Positions 33,509-41,876 of a stretch of DNA of 46,799 nt are shown piece by piece. Position numbers and translations under genes: made by a program. This DNA comes from Verrucomicrobiia bacterium. Lineage in GTDB: Bacteria; Verrucomicrobiota; Verrucomicrobiia; Limisphaerales; CAIMTB01. Within the stretch, counting starts at the first letter, position 1; each line of letters opens with the position of its first letter. Below the pieces are notes generated by a model, which had not been told where the DNA came from, ran no database searches, and saw only the letters and a list, made by a program, of their open reading frames with translations. The stretch covers positions 1 through 46,799 of the forward strand of contig JAHCBA010000048.1 of the NCBI GenBank assembly GCA_019634625.1, read 5' to 3'.

Positions 33509-33919
33509 TTAGACCAGCAGCGGCACAAAGCCCGCCTTTCGGAAATGCTCGTCGGTCGTCAGCGCCTCCTGAATGTCCCGCTCCTTCATCAGGCAGAAGC
33601 TCAGGCAATCAACGAAGAAATACCCCTGTTCCGCCTGTTGCCGGATCATCGCCTTGGCAGATCGCAACAGGCCGTCGTCCGGATTCACTACCAGGACGGC
33701 GGTGCTGCGATCGATGTAATCAAGGAACCGGGCGACCAGGTGGGGCCGTTTTCGGGTCACGAGCAAGGTGCAGGTCTCGCCCAGAATCCACTCCGTCGTG
33801 ACCGGTCGCACCCGGCCCCGGTTCGTCCGCATCCATGCCACGGCCTTCGCGTGACGCGCGTCGCACTCGTCCATCAGCGCGAAACAGCCGCTGGTGTCGA
33901 AAAGGACCTCAGCGGCCAT
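33509..33919 (-). CDS. VapC-like PIN-domain toxin
   Basis: This 136-residue PIN-domain protein is intact. Acidic active-site residues are visible in VLFDTSGCFALMDECDARH (first Asp), TTEWILGETCTLL (Glu) and YFFVDCLSFCLMKERDI (Asp), with the final acidic position in LTTDEHFRKAGF. The family cleaves RNA, often tRNA or rRNA. Its start overlaps the end of a Phd/YefM-like antitoxin gene by 11 bases. It is the second complete type II toxin-antitoxin module within 2 kb. Confidence 0.9.
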   Translation of the reverse strand: MAAEVLFDTSGCFALMDECDARHAKAVAWMRTNRGRVRPVTTEWILGETCTLLVTRKRPHLVARFLDYIDRSTAVLVVNPDDGLLRSAKAMIRQQAEQGYFFVDCLSFCLMKERDIQEALTTDEHFRKAGFVPLLV

Positions 33920-34172
33920 ACACGGCGGCGTCGATCTCGGTGTTGGTCAAGGGACCGATGCGCTCGGCCAACTCGTCCAGGCGGAAGATCGGATCGTCCA
34001 CCGCCAATTCCGGCTCGGCCTTCAACGGCACAATCCGCGCCAGGGGCTTGCTGCGATAGGTCAGGGTCAGGGTTTTGCCCGCTTTCACCGCCTGCAAAAC
34101 CCGGTCGAACTCGAATCGCATCTCGTGGGTCGTGATGGTCTGCCCACCCCGCCCGGTCTTCGCCCTGCTCAT
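33909..34172 (-). CDS. Phd/YefM-like antitoxin
   Basis: This 87-residue protein starts at the ATG at 34172 (MSRAKTGRGGQTITTHEMRF). The N-terminal half has the Phd/YefM-type DNA-binding fold pattern (EFDRVLQAVKAGKTLTLTYR, SKPLARIVPL). The C-terminal half (IFRLDELAERIGPLTNTEID) is the expected toxin-binding region. The stop overlaps the PIN toxin start by 11 bases. The upstream open frame to 35003 is antisense to a plus-strand gene and is not coding. Confidence 0.85.
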   Translation of the reverse strand: MSRAKTGRGGQTITTHEMRFEFDRVLQAVKAGKTLTLTYRSKPLARIVPLKAEPELAVDDPIFRLDELAERIGPLTNTEIDAAVYGR

Positions 34173-34185
34173 AATGCCGACTATT

Positions 34186-34935
34186 ATGTCCGTCTGCCGG
34201 CGGAATCGAAGCGTGAATTTCGCCGGGCTCCAAAGACTGGCAGCACTCGCCCAACCCACCCTGGCCGAGCACATCCTGATTCGTGAATGCCTCAAGGTGC
34301 ACGGCTTCGAGCCCACCGGACGGAGCCAGTTCCCCAACGGTCGCGCCACCGTCCACTTCGAGGGCACCCGACTCGTCGCAGTTCCCGGCGATGGCTCCCG
34401 GACCTGGCGCTCCGAAGTCGGCTCCGCCCCCCCGAGGCGATCGTCGCGATGCTCGACACATTCCTGGCGACACCGCCTTTCCTCTCTCAGCAGGAAATCG
34501 ACCGCCGCCTCGCGTGCACCCACGCCGCCAAGATCACCCTCAATCGGATCGTGGAGTTGATCCATGAAGCCCCCGACGCCGCTCCCAGCCGCGAACTCCG
34601 CCGCTTCCTCTGGTCCCTCTTCAACGGCCACCACGTCATCAACCTCTACCGCCTCCGCCACGCCCTGGACCGGCAGCAGCCCGGGTGGGCGACCGAAGTC
34701 TTCACCGCCTGGATGAACGGCCACGTCTCCGAGGAATTCCTCCGCCGCGCGCTGAGCGATTCCGGTGATATGGAGCCGAGGGACACAACGCCCCGCCCCC
34801 ACACTTGAGCGCGAACAACTCGACGCCGTCGCCACCGTGAACGAGGTCCTTCGCACCACTCCTCCGGGAGATTGGCATCCGAGACTTTCCCAAGCTCTCA
34901 ACCTGCTTCGGAGGGCGGCTGATTTCCCAAGTTGA
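34186..34935 (+). pseudogene. Unknown gene with two apparent frameshifts
   Basis: Three plus-strand frames read as one continuous protein-like sequence. Part one (from ATG 34186) has VNFAGLQRLAALAQPTLAEH and ends at GDGSRTWRSEVGSAPP near 34433. It breaks in a run of seven C; one extra C restores the frame into part two (EAIVAMLDTFLATPPFLSQQ, GHHVINLYRLRHALDRQQPG). Part two reaches a stop near 34808. A third frame continues (LEREQLDAVATVNEVLRTTP, RLSQALNLLRRAADFPS) to a stop at 34935. No known domain is recognised; the protein looks helical. Either the gene is decayed or the C-run holds a sequencing or assembly indel. It diverges from the Phd-like antitoxin gene. Confidence 0.55.
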
Positions 34936-35022
34936 ATGGCGCCAGGAGCCTCGACGAAGCTGCCGCGTCCCGGAGATTGTTCCCATTCCTCCCCCGGCCC
35001 CATCTGGGGCTCGCCTTATTCA

Positions 35023-37278
35023 TCAGGCTTGCCCAAGCAGCCCAACCCACTCACCGAGAACCCGAAGCGAATCCTCTTCGGCCTGCGTGATGACGATCGG
35101 GGCGAAGTCCGGGTTCAGCGGACGCAGTTCGATCCGGACATGCTGAAGGTTCCCGTCCTCGTCGAATCGCTTTTCGCTCCAGTACCGCTTCACGGTCAGA
35201 CGCCCGACGGTTTCCGGGTCCACGGAGTCCCTTAAGGCAACCAACACGATCCGCCCCTGCCGTGTTCCGGCGAGCGCCTCGCCTGCGCGAAAGAGACAGA
35301 GCGAACCGTCGGGAATTTTTGGTTCCATCGAGTGTCCGACGACCCGAAGGGCGAACATGTCCTTCGAGGCCCGCATTCCCTCGACCCGGGCCCACGCCGA
35401 AGCAGCGCCGGGATCGGGCGCAGTGTGGTCGGGTCCAAAGGCACCGGCTGCAGCCGTAAGTTCGTAGAACGGAACCCAGAGAATGAATCGCTCGCCCACA
35501 GGCGGATTGCCCAGCAGGACTTGCCCCAAGGCATCCGGGGATGTCGTTTGTGGTTCAGGTGCTGACTTGTCCTCCGCGGCCCAACCGCCCACCACCGTGC
35601 GAAACCCGCGCGGTTCCCACCGTTCAACTCCGCGCTGGATGGCGGTGTGCTCGACGGACTCGGCTACGGCGCCAAACAGCCGCAATTCCCAGTCGCCACT
35701 CCGCAGAACTATCCGGCCAGCCAGACGCTCCGCCTCAAAGTCGAACCGCTCCCTGTGCACGCCCCGCATCCGGGACCAGTAGTCGATGATGCAGGATTGG
35801 CGTGAACTCAGGACAGAACGCGACGGTAACTGATCGCGTTTGTCCTGGTTGGCCGCTTTCGATGCCGGCAGGAGATTCCACAGGTCGTTGTTCCGCCAGA
35901 GCGCGAAAGGGATGGCGTGGTCCAACTCGAACCGGCCGCCCAGCGCGACCCCGGTCCAGACGCACACCTTGTCGGTTAAGTCCTCGTACAGACGGCGCGC
36001 AGCATGCACGTCGCGCTCCGCGAGGGGTACGGTGAGCAAGGCGTCGATCACCTGGCTCGGCTTGAGCAAGCCTTGCGAGATCTCAGTGGTCAGCTCAGCC
36101 CAGCGCAACACGGTCGCATCCGCGATCCAAGCCCCCATCAGCGACAACTCCCGCCACAAGTCAGCCGACATCTCCACACGCCCGCTCGCTGAGTCGTACC
36201 GGAAAGTCCCCGATCCGCCGCCTCCGGCGAAGTACACCGGGCCCGCCCGGATCGCATCCCGCACCCTCGACAGGGCCTGCTCGTGCACTTTGGCCGCTTC
36301 CTCGGAGAGACCGCGGCTGCGGTAATCGACGGTGAATCCGGCGAGGCCGCCGCGATTGCGATAGTGCTCCACCAAGCGGGCGAGCGGAGCCCGGAATTTC
36401 ATGGGCTTCGCGCATCCGGGTTTCTCGCCGCGCTTCTGGGGAATGAACTCCGGTGATTCGATCAGCGGCCAATAGTACTCGATCCACTTGTCCGCGATAA
36501 GCCGCAGCGGGACTGCCACCCGTCCGCCGGGGAGCCAAGTGGCCGAGTGATGGCTGGTGGTCGCCAGATCCGCCAAGGCCCGAACCAAGGCCGGCTTGTA
36601 CGTCGCGTCCTTCTTGTCGCGGTTGAGGATCGCCTCGATCGTTTCGAGGCTTCGCGAGCCCGGCCCTTCCAGAACGAACGCCTGCGTCGCCCAGGTCCGC
36701 TCCGTTCGGCCGAGGGTGTCCCCGGAATCCCAGCGATGTGTCCGCCGAAATCCCACCTTCTCGAAGAGGAACTGGAACTGTTCCGGCGGCACCTCATTGA
36801 ACAGCCGTCCGTCCGGGTCGCGATGCGTCTCGGCATCGACGGGAGGCCCCTGCAGCGGTGTCGAAATCAGCAGTCGTCCGCCGGGCCGGAGCACGCGGCG
36901 CAAGTTGAACAGCGTGTCGAACAGCCGCTCCGCCGGCATGTGCATCAGCACAGCCCAGCACAGGATGCCGTCAAAACTGGCGTTGGGGACCGTGCCCAGA
37001 TCCGGCAGCGAATCCCGTCGAAGCCGGCCCGCCAGGGCCGGGTACCGGCGCTTCGCCTGGGTCAACAGGTCCTCGCAGGCATCGATTCCCTCGGCCTCGA
37101 ACCCGGCGTCAACGAGCGCATGAAGATCGCGCCCGGACCCACAACCGACATCGAGAATCCGACCGGCCGTCCCGAAGATCTCATGAAAATGCCGAGCCGC
37201 TGCGCTTTCAGCCGCGGCATATCGCGCCGCCACCGTGGGAGCGTGTTCCGAGTAGAACTGGAGCGTTTTCCCGTCCAT
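35023..37278 (-). CDS. Fusion: SAM methyltransferase, HNH nuclease and S24 peptidase
   Basis: This 751-residue protein (ATG at 37278) joins three enzyme-like domains. Residues about 30-210 are a class I SAM-dependent methyltransferase with motif I RILDVGCGSGRDLHALVDAG and LRRVLRPGGRLLIST. Residues about 215-420 form a helical linker region (LIADKWIEYYWPLIE). An HNH-type nuclease core follows, CVWTGVALGGRFELDHAIPF with NDLWNLLPASKAANQDKRD (about 440-485). Residues about 590-750 are a LexA/S24-type domain with the nucleophile serine in LRVVGHSMEPKIPDGSLCLF (S650) and the lysine in GRLTVKRYWSEKR (K697). All catalytic positions appear intact. S24 domains usually cleave themselves on a damage signal, so a self-processing nuclease is imaginable but unproven. 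It lies in a defence-rich region, divergent from the DUF3883 gene. Confidence 0.85.
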   Translation of the reverse strand: MDGKTLQFYSEHAPTVAARYAAAESAAARHFHEIFGTAGRILDVGCGSGRDLHALVDAGFEAEGIDACEDLLTQAKRRYPALAGRLRRDSLPDLGTVPNASFDGILCWAVLMHMPAERLFDTLFNLRRVLRPGGRLLISTPLQGPPVDAETHRDPDGRLFNEVPPEQFQFLFEKVGFRRTHRWDSGDTLGRTERTWATQAFVLEGPGSRSLETIEAILNRDKKDATYKPALVRALADLATTSHHSATWLPGGRVAVPLRLIADKWIEYYWPLIESPEFIPQKRGEKPGCAKPMKFRAPLARLVEHYRNRGGLAGFTVDYRSRGLSEEAAKVHEQALSRVRDAIRAGPVYFAGGGGSGTFRYDSASGRVEMSADLWRELSLMGAWIADATVLRWAELTTEISQGLLKPSQVIDALLTVPLAERDVHAARRLYEDLTDKVCVWTGVALGGRFELDHAIPFALWRNNDLWNLLPASKAANQDKRDQLPSRSVLSSRQSCIIDYWSRMRGVHRERFDFEAERLAGRIVLRSGDWELRLFGAVAESVEHTAIQRGVERWEPRGFRTVVGGWAAEDKSAPEPQTTSPDALGQVLLGNPPVGERFILWVPFYELTAAAGAFGPDHTAPDPGAASAWARVEGMRASKDMFALRVVGHSMEPKIPDGSLCLFRAGEALAGTRQGRIVLVALRDSVDPETVGRLTVKRYWSEKRFDEDGNLQHVRIELRPLNPDFAPIVITQAEEDSLRVLGEWVGLLGQA

Positions 37279-37440
37279 TCCTCGCAGAGGTAGGCTAGGC
37301 GGCGACCCTCGCGGAAACCAGCGGCGTGTGAGCAGGGTCAACGTCTGCAATCCTCAGGGAGGCTTGTCATCGGAGATCTCCTTGGCTTGCATGTCCCGCA
37401 CCCCCCATGCGCGTAGGCGAACGGCACATTCGAACCTTCC

Positions 37441-38301
37441 ATGGCTGAAGACTGGTCACGCGAGGAGGTCGAAGCCGTGTTCGCCGACTATCTGGCGATG
37501 CTCGCCAGCGAACTCGGAGGCGAACCCTACAACAAGGCAGCCCACAACCGAGCCCTGCAGCGGGTGCTCGGTCGCCGGACGCACGGGTCCATCGAGCGAA
37601 AGCACCAGAACATCAGCGCCGTTTTGATCGACCTCGGTTTCCCGTACATCGAGGGGTACAAGCCGCTCGGGAACTACCAGGACCTGCTGCGATCCGTCAT
37701 TGAGGATCGATTGGATGGCGAACGCCGCCTTCAGGAAATCGTCGCAACCGCCGTTGTTGCGACCCCAACCGCCCCTCGGCTCCCCTCTGACCTCCTGACC
37801 ATCGAGGTGCCCGCCCCGGCTGGTGTCGAGGACAGCTACGCCTTCCGCGATCGTGCCCCTCGACGCCAACCCTCAGCAAAGAGGGACTATCTGGCGATCG
37901 AGGCCCGGAACGCCTCCCTCGGCTTGGAAGGGGAGCGCCTGGTGCTCCGCTTCGAGCACGAACGCCTCTGGCGGGCCGGCCAAAGGACCCTCGCTGAACG
38001 AATCGAGCACGTGTCCCAGACCCGGGGGGACGGGGTTGGCTACGACATTCTCTCTTACGAAACCGACGGCCGGGAGCGGTTTGTCGAGGTCAAGACCACG
38101 CGGTTCGGCGAGATGACACCATTCTTCGTCTCACGAAACGAAGTCCGCGCTTCGGGGGAGATCGGCGATCAGTACCGGCTCTGCCGGGTCTTCGCCTTCG
38201 CGCGCGAACCGCGGCTGTTTACCCTGGCTGGTCCTCTCTCCTATACTTGCAAGCTCGATCCGATCGCGTTCGTCGGAATGCCCAAATCGCGCCGCTCGTA
38301 G
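37441..38301 (+). CDS. DUF3883 domain protein, putative nuclease
   Basis: This 286-residue protein has two parts. The N-terminal 110 residues are helical (VFADYLAMLASELGGEPYNK, HQNISAVLIDLGFPYIEGYK), typical of the helical domain that precedes DUF3883. The C-terminal part is DUF3883, with GDGVGYDILSYETDGRERFV and EVKTTRFGEMTPFFVSRNEV, which preserves the D...ExK core of PD-(D/E)XK-like folds. Proteins of this kind are common in defence islands, often beside helicases. It is divergent from the methyltransferase-HNH-S24 gene (162 bases apart) and convergent with the nuclease that ends the Argonaute operon. Start ATG at 37441. Confidence 0.88.
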   Translation: MAEDWSREEVEAVFADYLAMLASELGGEPYNKAAHNRALQRVLGRRTHGSIERKHQNISAVLIDLGFPYIEGYKPLGNYQDLLRSVIEDRLDGERRLQEIVATAVVATPTAPRLPSDLLTIEVPAPAGVEDSYAFRDRAPRRQPSAKRDYLAIEARNASLGLEGERLVLRFEHERLWRAGQRTLAERIEHVSQTRGDGVGYDILSYETDGRERFVEVKTTRFGEMTPFFVSRNEVRASGEIGDQYRLCRVFAFAREPRLFTLAGPLSYTCKLDPIAFVGMPKSRRS

Positions 38302-38553
38302 CCGCGATCTCTCCCCACTAAACCCGCACAACCTCTGCTCCTCAGCAATGGCAGCATCCCATGTCCGCCTTTGATGTCTGTAGCGCGATACACAGAAGCC
38401 GGTCAGTCGAGTGCGGGGTGAGGATGACGCTGGCAGCTGATGCGGCGACTCCGGTTGATCGAGGCGCGATTGACAAAGTAACGGATGTGATCCCGACTCC
38501 CCCCGGTTCATACGTGCAAGTCGCCCCTGGAAAACGTCTTCAGTAATCATGGA
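38302..38553. other. Convergent intergenic gap
   Basis: This is a 252-base gap between the DUF3883 gene (plus) and the end of the five-gene operon (minus). No supported gene or clear intrinsic terminator was seen. Confidence 0.45.
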
Positions 38554-39684
38554 TCACACCGTCTCCATCATGTGTCCAGGGCGGCTGATGACAATTGCGT
38601 CCACAACGCGGTCGAATTTCCGCATGCCCTCGATAATCAGAGCATGATCTTCTGAGTGGGCGGCGTTGTCCCATAGAAGGACGAGTAGGTGATCATAGCC
38701 GGTGGCCGTCGTGAAATAATTGGAGGCGTCCTGCGCGATCTCATTAACCGCATCCTTCAGTGCGCTCCTGGTACGAGCGAATTTGACCTCGATGAGCAGC
38801 CGTAGGGATGGTATCCCGAAATCTACCCGTGGCTGAATGGGTCCCACTTGGGGAGCATATTCCTCACGTCGCAGGTCAGGAAACACTGGGGCGAGCATCA
38901 CCCAAAGAAGGGCCTGAACGTGGTATTCGTTGTCGATCTGCCACTTGGCCAGTTGGCTCTTCGATGTCTTCGCTTTCGCCTCCCACGGCCATTGCTGAAG
39001 GGCCCGGGGCATAGCGCGCAGCAGTTCCGTAACGATTCCCACGGTCGCCTGGCCCGGCAGCACGACCGGCGACGAACGGCGGATCCAGCCGAGGGCTACA
39101 AGAAGCAATTGCGCGTGGAACGTATCGTTGGGAAGGTCGCCTCGCAGGAGGCACTGGAGTAGCGCGTTTCCCTCATCGTCGGTGCTGGTCACGATTCCGC
39201 GCGATGCCAAAGCAATCCGAAGCTCGGGCGCGCAAGGAGATGCTCCCCCACGCACGATGCGACCTCCTTCGGCAAGCCACGCAGGAGTCACGGCTTCGGC
39301 GCAACGCGCGAGGACTTGGTCGTGCCACGGCGCAAACCACCGACGCTCCCGTGCTGCGAGGCCAAGAACTATGTGCGCCAGTCCATCGGAGACAACGGGT
39401 GCTGGAACGCCGGCTCGATCGAGTGCTACTGCCGCGAGCCACTGAAGGCCGTCATCGAGACTCGACTTGTCCATCGCCCACCCAGCCACCTCCGCGAGAG
39501 AGGCTAGGGCCACGTGCTCGTATTGGCGCAGAGGGGGCTTGAGCGCATCCGCGAGACCTGCTGGCGCTGACCCGGCCCGCAGCCACGAAATGAACGCGGT
39601 CTCAAGTAGCGAGAGATCCCCAGCCTGAGCAGTGGCCACTAGTGTCGCCTCGGCTTCGCGAAGGAGAATCTTTGCCGCCGTCAC
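38554..39684 (-). CDS. PD-(D/E)XK nuclease, DpnII/MboI-like, last gene of the Argonaute operon
   Basis: This 376-residue protein starts at a GTG at 39684 whose last two bases begin the Argonaute stop (GTGA, 4-base overlap), with GAGGTGG eight bases upstream. About 250 residues of helical repeats, ending WEAKAKTSKSQLAKWQIDNE, precede a C-terminal nuclease domain. There VQALLWVMLAPVFPDLRREE leads to the catalytic core RVDFGIPSLRLLIEVKFAR (Asp about 287; Glu and Lys about 298-300). This resembles the REase DpnII/MboI-like domain. Since the adjacent Argonaute has lost its slicer residues, this protein is the obvious candidate for the cutting effector. That role is inferred from coupling and motifs. 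Confidence 0.88.
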   Translation of the reverse strand: MTAAKILLREAEATLVATAQAGDLSLLETAFISWLRAGSAPAGLADALKPPLRQYEHVALASLAEVAGWAMDKSSLDDGLQWLAAVALDRAGVPAPVVSDGLAHIVLGLAARERRWFAPWHDQVLARCAEAVTPAWLAEGGRIVRGGASPCAPELRIALASRGIVTSTDDEGNALLQCLLRGDLPNDTFHAQLLLVALGWIRRSSPVVLPGQATVGIVTELLRAMPRALQQWPWEAKAKTSKSQLAKWQIDNEYHVQALLWVMLAPVFPDLRREEYAPQVGPIQPRVDFGIPSLRLLIEVKFARTRSALKDAVNEIAQDASNYFTTATGYDHLLVLLWDNAAHSEDHALIIEGMRKFDRVVDAIVISRPGHMMETV

Positions 39685-41876
39685 AGGAACCACCTCGACG
39701 TGCCCGCGTCTCCCCGGAGGATGTCGGGATCCCAGCGCGACAGGCTTCCAAGCCGGCCGAGAAGATCCGCGATCAACTCGGCGTACAGGACTGTGATGGG
39801 TACAGAGGTCGGCGTGAAATTGCGCCACGACAGAGCCGCAAAGGCAAGGACCTGATCGCTCAGGTAACCGAGATCCGTGAACGTCGACCCCTCTTGGAGC
39901 TTAATGCAGATCGGGCGCGGGAAGCCGGCCCGATCGTTGCGGATCTCGTTGGGTCCGAGGACAGCGACAAGCGCCTCGTAGCGTCCGATATGGACCACAG
40001 CTCCTCGTGGCGGGATCTGTTGTTGCTCGCTCGGATCGAAGAGGAGGATGGGATGCTGCTCGGCAAGATGAAGGAACGAGAAATCGACCTTCAGGTCGGG
40101 CTCGGCGACACCCACCACCGCGCCTTTAAGCGCTTCGAGATGGTGCTTCCTGAGGTCCTTGAAACTGTGGAGCACGACGCGCACCGAATCGCCCGGCCGC
40201 CAGGCCATCTCAGCGCGTACTCGCTTGAACGCCGCGACAGCACTCTCAACGACTGCGCCCTCGTGCTCTTCGTACTTCACGATGCGCGACGTTTCGGTCA
40301 GGTAGTACCTGCCATCACCACTAAATGCAGTCGTAAGCCCAACAACGCGATCGCGATTTCCACAACGCGTGGTTCCAAGGCTGGCGCTGCCCAAGCCGAG
40401 GATCAGTTCGTGCACTCTGGTTTTAGTCTGCAGCAGCCAGGGCACACCGCCAAGCTTCGAGAAGATTTGAAGGCCGATGCCTCCGAGCGCCCATTGGCGC
40501 TGGCTCGTCGGCTTCTCCATCGTCTCCACGCGGAACTCCTGCACCGGAACGTTCCGCGCAAGGAACTTGGCCTTCGTGACAAGATACGGATTCTGGTCGC
40601 CGGGAGCGTCCTGGGTGTCGCTCGGGACCTGCACCAGCGCGAGTTGCCATTTTGTTCCTGCGTCAATCGCGGTCTGAAACGCCTTCTGGTAGTCGGAGGC
40701 CGAGCTGCTAGCGGCATCGAAAATCGTGAACGAGATCGCGCCGATCTTCCACGTCTGGACGAGTGGACGGTGAGAGCCCTCGCCGTCGCTGAGCGCCTTG
40801 AGGAACAACTCGACCTCGCGACGCCGCGAATTCTCGCAAAGTACACACGCGCGCACGCTGTGTTGTGCGCTCGAAGGCACGTAAACTGGACCCGACTTGA
40901 AGAGCCCGCGCGTGGAGTCGGCGACCTTGTTTCCGCCGACGATGTACTTCGGCAGTGAAGCTGTCGTCTGCCCCAGCTCGTGCGCTGTCACCCAGCCGGA
41001 AAGACGGGCCTTCACACCAGGCGCGATCTCGAAGCTGTCCTGGGAAAGGCGCTCCACGAACCGTGAGATGCGCTCCCACCGCTGGCTCCCCGTCGCGAGC
41101 AGGTTTCGCTCGTCCCACAGCTCCTGGTTAGCTTCGGCCCCGACATAGTGCGCAGCAAGGCGCTGAAGTGCAGCCGGCCCGAGGTCCAGCGTGATGGTCG
41201 ACGCCTCGTACTGCGCGCGGTCGCCGCGCCGGTCAGAGCCGAGATGCACTGTTGTCCCTTCGACCTGGATCACCTGGCCGACCATCGTGGGCCGTCCGTG
41301 TTTGGTGTCTGCAGGGTCGAGACTGAGCACGTAGAGGCCGCGCAGGTCGAAGTCGTCGGCGATAAGATCCGCGCAGGTCGCATCGCCGAGATCCGAGTGC
41401 GTGATCGCGTCGATCACGAGCGCTGGAGCCGGACCGGCTTTGCGATATACGGTTCGCGCTTCCATGCGGAAGCCACGTCGCACGTGAAGAGGGAACCGGC
41501 CCTGAGTCCGTCTTCCGAAAAGCGTGTTGGCAATGTCGTTCTTGGGCTCGAGCGAGACAACCGTCAGCGGCTTGCGACGGATCAGAGCGATCTTTGGCTT
41601 GGCGACGGACCGTTCGAAGCCGCGCTCGATGAGCAGATTGAGCAGCTTGCCGATCTTGTTGGCCGGCCGCGGTTCGAACTTCATGTCGAGCAGTGCGGCG
41701 CTGAGGTTGGTCCGCACCGCCTGGAGAGAATCGCCGCGACGCCGGAAGACGTAGTCCATCCCGTGCGCGTCCTCGAACGCCCGGTGGCGCTCCTTGTCGT
41801 AGGAGGCTAGCGTCCCGACGTCGATCATCGCGTCGTCGACATCGATGAGAATGAAGTTGGTCCTCAACGCCGACAA
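39681..41876 (-). CDS. Long prokaryotic Argonaute with inactive PIWI domain
   Basis: This 731-residue protein is a PIWI-domain prokaryotic Argonaute of long architecture. The N-terminal and PAZ-like half includes FDLRGLYVLSLDPADTKHGR (about 176-195). A MID-like segment has NPYLVTKAKFLARNVPVQEF (about 429-448). The PIWI domain starts at GIGLQIFSKLGGVPWLL and ends with PRPICIKLQEGSTFTDLGYL, FAALSWRNFTPTSVPITVLY and the C-terminal TSRWFL. The slicer tetrad is lost: the first catalytic strand reads LILGLGSASLG (about 491-501) with Gly for Asp, and the third reads VVLHSFKDLR with no Asp-Gly. It should bind guide and target without cutting. It starts at a TTG preceded by AAGGAGG and overlaps the glycohydrolase gene by 13 bases and the nuclease gene by 4. 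Confidence 0.87.
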   Translation of the reverse strand: MSALRTNFILIDVDDAMIDVGTLASYDKERHRAFEDAHGMDYVFRRRGDSLQAVRTNLSAALLDMKFEPRPANKIGKLLNLLIERGFERSVAKPKIALIRRKPLTVVSLEPKNDIANTLFGRRTQGRFPLHVRRGFRMEARTVYRKAGPAPALVIDAITHSDLGDATCADLIADDFDLRGLYVLSLDPADTKHGRPTMVGQVIQVEGTTVHLGSDRRGDRAQYEASTITLDLGPAALQRLAAHYVGAEANQELWDERNLLATGSQRWERISRFVERLSQDSFEIAPGVKARLSGWVTAHELGQTTASLPKYIVGGNKVADSTRGLFKSGPVYVPSSAQHSVRACVLCENSRRREVELFLKALSDGEGSHRPLVQTWKIGAISFTIFDAASSSASDYQKAFQTAIDAGTKWQLALVQVPSDTQDAPGDQNPYLVTKAKFLARNVPVQEFRVETMEKPTSQRQWALGGIGLQIFSKLGGVPWLLQTKTRVHELILGLGSASLGTTRCGNRDRVVGLTTAFSGDGRYYLTETSRIVKYEEHEGAVVESAVAAFKRVRAEMAWRPGDSVRVVLHSFKDLRKHHLEALKGAVVGVAEPDLKVDFSFLHLAEQHPILLFDPSEQQQIPPRGAVVHIGRYEALVAVLGPNEIRNDRAGFPRPICIKLQEGSTFTDLGYLSDQVLAFAALSWRNFTPTSVPITVLYAELIADLLGRLGSLSRWDPDILRGDAGTSRWFL

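Noticed and set aside
39681..41876. PIWI-RE family instead of a long Argonaute
   Set aside because: PIWI-RE operons carry a DinG-type helicase, while the helicase here is UvrD-like, and the MID-like and PIWI C-terminal patterns fit ordinary Argonautes. A profile search should confirm this.
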